Shown here one piece after another: positions 1 through 5,489 of a stretch of 8,268 nucleotides of DNA. The notes beneath the pieces are model-generated. The model did no database searches and was not told where the DNA came from. It saw only the letters and a program-made list of their open reading frames with translations. The position numbers were made by a program, and so were the translations under genes. Numbering within the stretch: the first letter of the stretch is position 1; every line of letters begins with the position of its first letter. Source of the stretch: Pseudomonadota bacterium (GTDB lineage: Bacteria; Pseudomonadota; Alphaproteobacteria; Sphingomonadales; Sphingomonadaceae); the NCBI GenBank assembly GCA_029781465.1, contig JAKOWQ010000097.1:1-8268 (forward strand), read 5' to 3'.

Positions 1-703
1 CAAGCACTTCGCCGAGCACCTCGGCCAGATTGACCACGGCGTGGCGGAACACTTCGCGCCCCTTCATCCGCACATGGCCGACCGTGCCGGTGCTCGAAGG
101 CCCGCCATCGACATAGAGCAGCTCGTTATGCGCGCCATCGGCGTGAAGCTTGGTCGAAAGCACTCCCGGGCCATCCTCGCCCACCTCGCGCGCTTCCAAT
201 ACGATGGCTCCGGCGCCGTCACCGAACAGCACGCAGGTCGCGCGGTCTTCCCAATCGAGGATCCGGCTGAAAGTTTCCGCTCCGATTACCAGCGCGCGGC
301 TGGCCATGCCTGCGCGCAGCATCGAATCCGCTACTCCCAGGCCATAGAGAAAGCCCGAGCAGACGGCGGCCACATCAAAGGCGATCCCGCCGTTGGCGCC
401 CAATGCATCCTGCACGATCGTCGCGCTGGCCGGAAAGGTCTGGTCGGGAGTGGCAGTGGCGAGAACGATCAGGTCGATCGACGAGCTTTCCACGCCCGCC
501 GCTTCGCAGGCCCGCTTCGCCGCGTCGATCGCCAGGGTGGAAGTGGTTTCCCCCTCTCCCGCGACATGGCGTGCGCGGATTCCGCTGCGCTCGACAATCC
601 ACTCGTCGCTGGTATCGACCATTTGCGCCAGCTCATGGTTGGTCACCACGCGCTTGGGCAGGGCCGAACCTGTCCCGATCAGAACCGAACGCCGCACGCT
701 CAT
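1..703 (-). CDS. fabH: 3-oxoacyl-ACP synthase III (KASIII), 3' end outside window
   Basis: Partial gene: 234 codons from the ATG at 703 to the left edge, with no stop reached; the family is usually about 320 residues. FabH condenses acetyl-CoA (or another short acyl-CoA) with malonyl-ACP to start each round of type II fatty acid synthesis in the cytoplasm. The N-terminus reads MSVRRSVLIGTGSALPKR, followed by a TSDEWIVERSGIRAR stretch (31-45) typical of FabH. The active-site cysteine is Cys115 in the context AAVCSGF, and FGDGAGAIVLE appears further on. The catalytic His and Asn lie past the edge and cannot be checked. The ATG overlaps the plsX stop as ATGA (4 bp), so translation is probably coupled to plsX. 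A weak AAGG lies about 8 bases upstream, within plsX. Confidence 0.96.
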   Translation of the reverse strand, partial: MSVRRSVLIGTGSALPKRVVTNHELAQMVDTSDEWIVERSGIRARHVAGEGETTSTLAIDAAKRACEAAGVESSSIDLIVLATATPDQTFPASATIVQDALGANGGIAFDVAAVCSGFLYGLGVADSMLRAGMASRALVIGAETFSRILDWEDRATCVLFGDGAGAIVLEAREVGEDGPGVLSTKLHADGAHNELLYVDGGPSSTGTVGHVRMKGREVFRHAVVNLAEVLGEVL

Positions 704-1755
704 TCGGCGGCCTTGGGGGCAAGGCCGAACCCGTTGCTGCCAAGCTGGGCCAGATCGGCCGCGATTCGTTCGATCAGGTTTTCCTCCAGCAGCCGCGCGG
801 TTACCGCCACCGCATTGGCGACGCCCAGAGCCGAGGCCGAGCCGTGGCTTTTCACCACCACCCCGTTGAGGCCAAGGAAGACCGCACCGTTGTGGTTGTT
901 GGGATCAAGGTGGTGTTTGAGCAATTCGGTCGCCGGGCGCGAAACCAGGAAACCGAACTTCGAGCGCAACGACGAGGCGAAGGCACGGCGCAGCAGATCG
1001 GCCACGAAGCGCGCGGTGCCTTCGACCGCCTTGAGCGCGATGTTGCCCGAAAAACCGTCGCTCACCACCACATCGACATCGCCGCGCCCCAGCTTGTCCG
1101 CTTCGATGAAGCCATCGAACGAAATCGACAGATCCGCGGCCGTGGCGCGAAGCTTGGCGGCAGCGCTCTGCAGGTCCTCGGTGCCCTTGGTCTCTTCGCT
1201 GCCGATATTGAGCAGCCGCACGCGCGGCATGTCGCGCCCTGTCACGATCCGCGAATAGGCTGCCCCCATCACCGCGAACTGCACCAGGTTGCGCGCATCG
1301 CATTCGGTGTTGGCGCCCAGGTCGAGCATGACGAGATCGTTTTCGCCCAGCGTGGGCAGCAACGCCGACAGCGCCGGACGGTCGATCCCCGGCATGGTGC
1401 GCAAGGCCAGCTTGGCCATCGCCATCAGCGCGCCGGTGTTGCCGGCCGAGACGGCGGCACCGGCATCGCCCTGCTTCACCGCGTTGATCGCCAGCCCCAT
1501 CGAAGTGGTCTTGGCCCGGCGCAATGCCTGGGTGGGCTTTTCCTCACCCGAGACGACATCCGCAGCGTGGAGGATTTCGGACGCGGCGCGCAGGTTGGGA
1601 TGCGCCTCGAGCGCGGCCTTGATCCGCTCTTCGTCGCCGACCAGCAGGAACTTGAAGCGATCGTGGCGGCGCCTTGCCAGCGCCGCGCCTTCGATCATTA
1701 CGCGCACGCCTTCATCGCCGCCCATCGCATCAATGGCGATACGCGGCAGGCTCAT
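700..1755 (-). CDS. plsX: Phosphate acyltransferase PlsX
   Basis: Complete 351-residue protein, normal length for PlsX. It converts acyl-ACP and phosphate to acyl-phosphate, the donor used by PlsY to acylate glycerol-3-phosphate, and so links fatty acid synthesis to phospholipid synthesis. It is a soluble, membrane-associated enzyme. Family hallmarks are visible: AIDAMGGDEG near the N-terminus, SAGNTGALMA in the middle, LDLGANTEC, the IGSEETKGTE segment, SDGFSGNIALKAVEG, and a C-terminal HGSASALGVANAV. The ATG at 1755 is the first in frame next to a weak AGGT about 9 bases upstream. It lies 27 bp downstream of rpmF and overlaps fabH by 4 bp, the widespread rpmF-plsX-fabH arrangement, and is most likely one transcript. 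Confidence 0.97.
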   Translation of the reverse strand: MSLPRIAIDAMGGDEGVRVMIEGAALARRRHDRFKFLLVGDEERIKAALEAHPNLRAASEILHAADVVSGEEKPTQALRRAKTTSMGLAINAVKQGDAGAAVSAGNTGALMAMAKLALRTMPGIDRPALSALLPTLGENDLVMLDLGANTECDARNLVQFAVMGAAYSRIVTGRDMPRVRLLNIGSEETKGTEDLQSAAAKLRATAADLSISFDGFIEADKLGRGDVDVVVSDGFSGNIALKAVEGTARFVADLLRRAFASSLRSKFGFLVSRPATELLKHHLDPNNHNGAVFLGLNGVVVKSHGSASALGVANAVAVTARLLEENLIERIAADLAQLGSNGFGLAPKAAE

Positions 1756-1782
1756 TTGCGCTTACCTGACCGGAGTGCGGGC

Positions 1783-1962
1783 TTAGAGCCCGACCGCGAT
1801 GATCTCGCGCCCGTTGTAGTGGCCGCAGGCCGGGCACAGGTTGTGCGGGCGCTTCAGCTCACCGCAGTTGGAGCATTCGTGGAACGCTTCGACCTTCAGC
1901 GCATCGTGGCTGCGGCGCATGCCCCGGCGTGAGGGGCTGGTTTTTCTCTTGGGGACAGCCAT
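1783..1962 (-). CDS. rpmF: 50S ribosomal protein L32
   Basis: A 59-residue ORF starting at the ATG at 1962 and ending with TAA at 1783-1785. The N-terminus MAVPKRKTSPSRRGMRRSHD is the canonical, highly basic L32 start. Four cysteines form two CxxC pairs, Cys30/Cys33 and Cys43/Cys46 (CSNC and CPAC), the zinc-ribbon form of L32 rather than a cysteine-free paralogue. L32 is a structural protein of the large ribosomal subunit. An AGGAACAGGT stretch just upstream of the ATG can serve as the ribosome-binding site. It is first in the cluster with plsX and fabH. A DUF177/YceD gene, which precedes rpmF in many bacteria, is not present here: the neighbour is a divergent MAPEG gene. Confidence 0.97.
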   Translation of the reverse strand: MAVPKRKTSPSRRGMRRSHDALKVEAFHECSNCGELKRPHNLCPACGHYNGREIIAVGL

Positions 1963-2044
1963 TGCGGCACCTGTTCCTGAAAATTCTGAGTTCGTCTAAC
2001 AAGGCCGCGCATAAGGCACCGGGGCCGGCGGCAGCGAAGGCGCG

Positions 2045-2072
2045 CCTATAACGAATTTGACGCGGGTTGCAA
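2045..2072 (-). promoter_or_regulatory. Candidate sigma-70-type promoter for rpmF-plsX-fabH
   Basis: On the minus strand, TTGCAA (2072-2067) and TATAGG (2050-2045) are separated by 16 bp in the divergent spacer upstream of rpmF. Both boxes match the sigma-70 consensus at 4 of 6 positions. Initiation a few bases past the -10 would give a 5' leader of roughly 75 nt before the rpmF ATG. Seen: the boxes and spacing. Inferred: the function. Confidence 0.45.
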
Positions 2073-2111
2073 GCAGTCTGAGCCGGTCCATTGCACGATG
2101 CTTTTTCTTCG

Positions 2112-2117
2112 GGGGAG
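2112..2117 (+). promoter_or_regulatory. Shine-Dalgarno site that fixes the MAPEG gene start
   Basis: GGGGAG lies 6 bases before the ATG at 2124. An in-frame TTG at 2091 would add 11 residues (including HDAFSSGEK) but has no comparable site, and the hydrophobic first helix begins right after the ATG, so 2124 is preferred. Confidence 0.7.
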
Positions 2118-2123
2118 AAACCG

Positions 2124-2522
2124 ATGACGATCCTGTTGCCCACCACCCTGTGCATGGCGGCCGCGGCCGCGATTATCAACTTCTGGCTGGCGCTGCGCTG
2201 CGGCCAGGTCCGGGCCAAGGAAAAGGTCAGCGTGGGCCATGGCGGCAACGAGATGCTCGAGCGGCGGATGCGCGCCCAGCTCAACTTCGCCGAGAACACC
2301 CCTTGGGTGCTGATGCTGATCGCCTTGCTGGAACTGGCCGGAAAGGGCGGAACCTGGCTGCCCTGGGTTGGCGCGGTCTATATGGCCAGCCGGGTTGCCC
2401 ATGGCCTGGGCATGGATGGCGGCAGCCTTGAGAAAGGCCGCGGGCTGGGCGTGATGGTGACCATGCTGACCCAGCTGGGACTGGCGGCAGCCGGGGTCAT
2501 GGCCGCGACCGGTAATCTCTGA
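2124..2522 (+). CDS. MAPEG-family integral membrane protein
   Basis: A 132-residue protein with about four predicted membrane segments (roughly residues 3-24, 60-72, 76-93 and 107-128). The loop after the first helix carries the MAPEG-type signature ERRMRAQLNFAENTPW (46-61), with Arg, Asn54 and Glu57 in the expected order. MAPEG proteins include microsomal glutathione S-transferases and eicosanoid/leukotriene enzymes; bacterial members of this short type mostly lack an assigned substrate, so no reaction is claimed. It is probably in the inner membrane. It is transcribed away from rpmF and ends 6 bp before the stop of the convergent metallo-hydrolase gene. The start at 2124 is supported by a good ribosome-binding site. 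Confidence 0.88.
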   Translation: MTILLPTTLCMAAAAAIINFWLALRCGQVRAKEKVSVGHGGNEMLERRMRAQLNFAENTPWVLMLIALLELAGKGGTWLPWVGAVYMASRVAHGLGMDGGSLEKGRGLGVMVTMLTQLGLAAAGVMAATGNL

Positions 2523-2528
2523 GCGAGG

Positions 2529-3200
2529 CTATCCCGCGTTCAGCGCGTAATCGCTGACAAAACCGTTGACCTGACGTTCCCGACCAAAGGTGCTGGTTGG
2601 CCCGTGGCCGGGAATGAAGGTGGTGTCGTTGCCCAGCGGCCACAGCTTGTGCGTGATCGAATCGATCAGCTGTTGATGATTGCCCCTTGGAAAATCGGTC
2701 CGCCCGATCGATCCGGCGAACAGCACGTCGCCGACGATCGCCAGGTGCCCCTCGCGGATATAGAACACCACGTGGCCCGGCGTGTGGCCGGGGCAATGGA
2801 TCACCTCAAGCTCCGCCTCGCCCACGGTGACGGTATCGCCATCCTTGAGCCAGCGGTCTGGCTCGAAGGTTTCGGCGTGCATGCCCCAGCGCTTGCCATC
2901 ATCATCCAGCTGGGCGATCCAGAAGCGGTCGTCCTCGTGCGGCCCCTCGATCGGCACACCCAGTTCCTTCGCGAGAATCCCGGTCTGCCCGCAGTGATCG
3001 AGATGCCCGTGCGTAACGAGCAGCTTTTCCACCGTAACCCCAACCTTGGCCACCGCCGCCTTGAGCTTGTCGAGATCGCCGCCCGGATCGACCAACGCCG
3101 CCTTCATCGTCCGGGTGCACCAGATCAGCGAGCAGTTCTGCTCAAGCGGGGTGACGGGAATGATCCCGACGCGGACGGGCGGTTCGATTGTCTCGGTCAT
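2529..3200 (-). CDS. Metallo-beta-lactamase-fold hydrolase, glyoxalase II-like (YcbL/GloC type)
   Basis: A 223-residue cytoplasmic hydrolase with the complete MBL metal-binding set: THGHLDHCG (His64, His66, Asp68, His69), His139 in CPGHTPGH, Asp158 in IVGDVLF, and His199 in PGHGP. The compact length, the GSIGRTDFPRGN segment and the N-terminal VTPLEQNCSLIW resemble the type II glyoxalase / YcbL group, which hydrolyses S-lactoylglutathione or related thioesters. It lacks the long C-terminal domain of classical GloB. The substrate is inferred from family only. No strong ribosome-binding site is visible before the ATG at 3200. It follows trmL by 54 bp on the same strand and may be in the same transcript. 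Confidence 0.9.
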   Translation of the reverse strand: MTETIEPPVRVGIIPVTPLEQNCSLIWCTRTMKAALVDPGGDLDKLKAAVAKVGVTVEKLLVTHGHLDHCGQTGILAKELGVPIEGPHEDDRFWIAQLDDDGKRWGMHAETFEPDRWLKDGDTVTVGEAELEVIHCPGHTPGHVVFYIREGHLAIVGDVLFAGSIGRTDFPRGNHQQLIDSITHKLWPLGNDTTFIPGHGPTSTFGRERQVNGFVSDYALNAG

Positions 3201-3248
3201 ATCCGCGATGTGGCGAGGGTTGCGGCGAAGGGCAAGACGCGAATTCCC

Positions 3249-3263
3249 CCGGGATCATCCCGG
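3249..3263 (-). other. Short GC-rich hairpin centred on the trmL stop codon
   Basis: CCGGGA and TCCCGG form a perfect 6-bp inverted repeat separated by three bases, and those three bases are the TGA stop of trmL on the minus strand. No T-run follows on the minus strand (GGGAATTC follows), so it is not a canonical intrinsic terminator. It might weakly attenuate or protect a 3' end, or be chance. Confidence 0.3.
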
Positions 3264-3707
3264 CAATCCGCCAACCTGCCGCAACGCCTCGCCCAGTGCC
3301 AGCCCCGCCGCCATCGCCAGGTTCATCGACCGCACCTCCGCCCGGATCGGCAGTCGCACCCGTTCGTCGCAGAAATCCGCAACCAGCGGAGGAACCCCCG
3401 CGCTTTCCTTGCCCAGCAGCAGCACGTCATCGGGCCGAAACGCGAAGTCATAGACCGAACGGCTGGCCTTGGTGCTCAACAGCACCAGCCGCCGGTTTCC
3501 CAGCGCGCCCCTGAAGGCAGCGAACGAGCCATGCCGCGCGATCGCGACATGGTCGATATAGTCCATCGCCGCCCGGCGCACACGGCGATCGTCCCATTGG
3601 AAGCCCATCGGCTCGATCAGGTCCACCGCCACACCCAGACAGGCGCCCAGCCGCAGCACGGCGCCGACGTTGCCGGCGATTTCGGGCTCGTAAAGCGCTA
3701 TGCGCAT
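3255..3707 (-). CDS. trmL: tRNA (cytidine/uridine(34)-2'-O)-methyltransferase, SPOUT family
   Basis: A 150-residue protein, normal length for TrmL (YibK/CspR). TrmL transfers a methyl group from S-adenosylmethionine to the 2'-OH of the wobble nucleotide of certain leucine tRNAs. It begins MRIALYEPEIAGNVGAVLRL, close to the family opening, where Asn13 is in the position usually involved in the tRNA/SAM pocket. The knotted SAM-binding half is visible: LLLGKESAGVP (96-105), LPIRAEVRSMNLAMAAGLAL with the SMN version of the usual S-L-N (127-129), and a helical C-terminus. The start lies 1 base after the stop of the upstream S24 regulator gene, so the two are almost certainly co-transcribed; a GGACGG about 7 bases before the ATG, inside the upstream gene, may bind the ribosome. 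Confidence 0.93.
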   Translation of the reverse strand: MRIALYEPEIAGNVGAVLRLGACLGVAVDLIEPMGFQWDDRRVRRAAMDYIDHVAIARHGSFAAFRGALGNRRLVLLSTKASRSVYDFAFRPDDVLLLGKESAGVPPLVADFCDERVRLPIRAEVRSMNLAMAAGLALGEALRQVGGLPG

Positions 3708-3708
3708 C

Positions 3709-4362
3709 TCACAACCGTCCGCTCTTCCACACTACCCGACCGATCACCTGCACATCTTCCGGCGGCAGTTCGAGCGGACGATAGGCCGGATTGTCGCTGA
3801 CCAGCGTGATCGTGCCGGGGCGCGAAAGGTCAAGCCGCTTGACCAGCAGGGCATCCCCGGCGCGCACCACGTGGATGCCATCGCGCAGCGGACGCGGGCT
3901 GCGATCGACCAGAATCTCGTCGCCATCGCGCAGCGTTCCTTCCATCGAATCGCCTTCGACCCGGATCGCGGAAAGCTGCGCGGGATCGAGCCCCTGCTGG
4001 CGCAGCCAATGCGACGAAAAGCGGAAGGCCCCGATCGGAGCCTCGTCAAAGGCCAGCGCCCCCGCTCCGGCCGAAGCCCCCAGCGGGAGGCGCGGCACAT
4101 CGACCCATTCGCCGCGTGGGGGGCGCGCCCGGGCCGTCTCGGGGGAAAAATCCTCCGGCGCGCCCAGCTCCGCTTCCTCCACCCCGAAGAACCGCGCCAA
4201 CGTGCGCCGGTCGGTCTCTTCCAGCTTGCGCGGACTGCCCTTGCGGATGAACTGCTGCAAATAGGTGGAATTGCGCCCGATCATCTCGGACAAGCCGGAC
4301 AGGCTGGCGCCCTGATCGCTGGCCAGTTGCAGCAGACGCGCGCGCGGATCGGTGTTTGCCAT
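3709..4362 (-). CDS. LexA-like HTH regulator with S24 peptidase domain
   Basis: A 217-residue protein. An N-terminal helix-turn-helix lies around residues 20-42 (SLSGLSEMIGRNSTYLQQFI). A linker follows, and then an S24 (LexA/UmuD/CI-type) domain. The nucleophile is Ser139 in VEGDSMEGTL, and the general base is Lys175 in DALLVKRL; the 36-residue spacing matches the Ser/Lys dyad of LexA. The segment GASAGAGAL (95-103) offers Ala-Gly bonds (98-99 or 100-101) where self-cleavage would be expected. It is not the housekeeping LexA: the N-terminal HTH and length resemble phage-repressor-like chromosomal regulators. Cleavage-based induction by DNA damage or another signal is inferred, not shown. The start at 4362 has AGGA 7-8 bases upstream. 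It is followed by trmL after 1 base and is divergent from a small HTH gene. Confidence 0.88.
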   Translation of the reverse strand: MANTDPRARLLQLASDQGASLSGLSEMIGRNSTYLQQFIRKGSPRKLEETDRRTLARFFGVEEAELGAPEDFSPETARARPPRGEWVDVPRLPLGASAGAGALAFDEAPIGAFRFSSHWLRQQGLDPAQLSAIRVEGDSMEGTLRDGDEILVDRSPRPLRDGIHVVRAGDALLVKRLDLSRPGTITLVSDNPAYRPLELPPEDVQVIGRVVWKSGRL

Positions 4363-4369
4363 GAATTCG

Positions 4370-4403
4370 TCCTACACGATGTATTTTTCCTAGACAAGTA
4401 GGA
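4370..4403. promoter_or_regulatory. Candidate operator: repeated TCCTA/TAGGA motifs in divergent spacer
   Basis: TCCTA occurs at 4370-4374 and 4388-4392 (18 bp apart), and the inverted TAGGA at 4399-4403, giving TCCTA-N6-TAGGA and TCCTAC-N22-GTAGGA symmetries. On the minus strand, TGTCTAGGA and CGTGTAGGA form an imperfect direct repeat (7 of 9). The copy nearest the S24 start doubles as its Shine-Dalgarno site. The position between two divergent DNA-binding-protein genes suits autoregulation. Sites and symmetry are seen; binding is inferred. Confidence 0.35.
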
Positions 4404-4456
4404 TTTCGCCCTCAACAACAGGATTATTCCCACGGCGATTCGCACGGTGGGGCAAC

Positions 4457-4462
4457 AGGAGG
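4457..4462 (+). promoter_or_regulatory. Strong Shine-Dalgarno site of the small HTH gene
   Basis: A perfect AGGAGG (continuing as AGGAGGG) sits 6 bases before the ATG at 4469. This favours that start over the in-frame ATG at 4478 and argues that the 62-codon ORF is really translated. Confidence 0.75.
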
Positions 4463-4468
4463 GACCCA

Positions 4469-4657
4469 ATGCTGATCATGCGGATCGAAAGATTCCTGCG
4501 CGAAACCGGAATGCCCTGGACCAAGTTCGGGCGCCTGGCGACGCACGATCCGCGTTTTGTGCAAGATCTGCGCAACGGTCGCACTCCCCGCCCCGAAACT
4601 GCGAAACGCGTGGAACATTTCATGAACATTTATCGGGAGGAAGCCCGTGCAATTTGA
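4469..4657 (+). CDS. Small HTH-like DNA-binding protein (62 aa)
   Basis: A 62-residue basic protein. Residues about 16-38 (PWTKFGRLATHDPRFVQDLR) read as a helix-turn-helix with a likely recognition helix ending in RNGRTPRPETAKRV; the pattern resembles very small Xre-type or Cro-type proteins. An N-terminal helix RIERFLRET and a C-terminal helix VEHFMNIYREEA flank it. No other domain is present. It is preceded by a perfect Shine-Dalgarno site. It is divergent from the S24 regulator and overlaps the next gene by 11 bp, so it is likely to be co-translated with it. The target is unknown; autoregulation or acting on the S24/trmL promoter is plausible. I believe similar proteins occur in Sphingomonadales but could not search. 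Confidence 0.75.
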   Translation: MLIMRIERFLRETGMPWTKFGRLATHDPRFVQDLRNGRTPRPETAKRVEHFMNIYREEARAI

Positions 4658-5036
4658 TCCCGTCACCGCCCGTGAACATCAGACATGTTTCGAAACCAAG
4701 GCCCTCGGCCTGGCGTGCCAGGCTCGCGGCCCGTGGCTGCACCTGCTTTCGGCGCTGCTCGAGCTTGGCGAGGGCAAGGCCGAACTCGTGCGCCATTCCG
4801 AGCGGGCCTGGGCCAGCGTTACCTTCAGCGGATCGAAGCACAGCGTGGTGCTGGCCTTTACCGGCACCGATGCCGTGGCAACGGGTGAAGCCCTGATCGA
4901 GGCTCTGCCCGAACACGAATTCACCCTGCCCCGCCAGCTGGTGGCCGATGCCGCGGTGGTATCGGTCGAACATGCAACCCTGCCCGAACCGCGCCTGACG
5001 GTGGAACTGGAACTGCTGCTGCTAGACGATTGTTGA
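4647..5036 (+). CDS. Conserved-looking protein of unknown function (129 aa)
   Basis: A 129-residue protein starting with GTG at 4647; GGAGG lies 6 bases upstream (4636-4640), inside the preceding gene, and the two genes overlap by 11 bp. I do not recognise a domain. It is soluble, with no signal peptide or membrane segment. An N-terminal helical part (HQTCFETKALGLACQARG, LLSALLELGEGKAEL) is followed by a likely beta-rich part (WASVTFSGSKHSVVLAFTG), then LPEHEFTLPRQLVADAAVVS and a very acidic and hydrophobic tail ending LELLLLDDC. Codon use looks like that of neighbouring genes. Its 3' end overlaps the convergent RES-domain gene by 15 bp. Function cannot be assigned; pairing with the small HTH protein is the only contextual clue. 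Confidence 0.7.
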   Translation: MQFDPVTAREHQTCFETKALGLACQARGPWLHLLSALLELGEGKAELVRHSERAWASVTFSGSKHSVVLAFTGTDAVATGEALIEALPEHEFTLPRQLVADAAVVSVEHATLPEPRLTVELELLLLDDC

Positions 5037-5489
5037 TCCGCCGCCGTACCGATCGAGCATCGGCGGGCGGTGCAGGCATTCGGCAAAGCTGAATGGCCGG
5101 GTAGTGAGCGGCGGCACCAAGGCGGCATCGCGATGACGCGGGTTGAGGTAGATCACATCGGCCTCGGGCAGTACCTTTGAGCGGATCGCGGCAAGCAGCG
5201 CGGTGCCATCGGCCAGCCAATGCCCGACATGGGCGCGGATCGTTTCCTCGTCGGGATCGGGAATGCGCAGCGGAGCCGCATCGATCTCGGTCCAGCCCAG
5301 CACGAAGTCATCCGGAATGCCCTGAAGGTCGCGCGGCTGATAGCGCAGCGCCACCAGCACCGCGAGCCCCGCCTCGCTCGCCAGGCTGGCCACCGGAACT
5401 CCCGCAGGGGCATAGCGCGCACCGTGCAGTTCGGCGCCTTTCCCGTCGAGCGCCACGAACGGCGCGCGGGTAAGGCGCCAGAGCTTCAT
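5022..5489 (-). CDS. RES-domain protein (NAD+-processing toxin fold), signature partly lost
   Basis: A 155-residue protein. The fold signature runs through the sequence: LWRLTRAPFVALDGKGAELHG at the start, ARYAPAGVPVASLASEAGLAVLVAL (24-48), VGHWLADGTALLAAIRSKVLPEADVIYLNPRHRDA (88-122) and RPFSFAECLH (131-140). This parallels the RES pattern of GGRYN..G.P.vY....lAllE.L, then PSAVVP..N.LiNP.H and a C-terminal pFxFD. RES toxins of the RES-Xre systems break down NAD+. The Arg (Arg25, with Tyr26) and the Ser (Ser104 in RSKVLP) align, but the Glu position aligns with Val46 and the Tyr of vY with Ser35, so activity is doubtful. The ATG overlaps the cysS stop as ATGA; expression probably depends on cysS. 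No Xre/MbcA-type antitoxin gene is adjacent upstream. Confidence 0.82.
   Translation of the reverse strand: MKLWRLTRAPFVALDGKGAELHGARYAPAGVPVASLASEAGLAVLVALRYQPRDLQGIPDDFVLGWTEIDAAPLRIPDPDEETIRAHVGHWLADGTALLAAIRSKVLPEADVIYLNPRHRDAALVPPLTTRPFSFAECLHRPPMLDRYGGGSTIV

Noticed and set aside
41..1932. Long plus-strand reading frames opposite fabH, plsX and rpmF (about 405 and 509 codons)
   Set aside because: They are antisense to three confidently identified genes, are rich in Arg/Pro/Ala with no domain sense, and reflect the lack of stops in GC-rich DNA.
2091..2123. TTG start adding 11 residues to the MAPEG protein
   Set aside because: The ATG at 2124 has a well-placed GGGGAG site and begins directly with the first membrane helix.
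3709..4362. Housekeeping SOS repressor LexA
   Set aside because: The N-terminal HTH does not match LexA, and no alphaproteobacterial LexA box was found in its promoter; only the S24 half is LexA-like.
4391..4427. Sigma-70 promoter for the small HTH gene using TAGACA and GATTAT
   Set aside because: The spacing is 25 bp, too long, and no better -10 box lies at 16-18 bp.
4469..5489. Canonical RES-Xre toxin-antitoxin module formed by the small HTH protein and the RES protein
   Set aside because: The genes are convergent and separated by another gene, the HTH protein is far shorter than MbcA/ParS-type antitoxins, and the RES gene is coupled to cysS instead.
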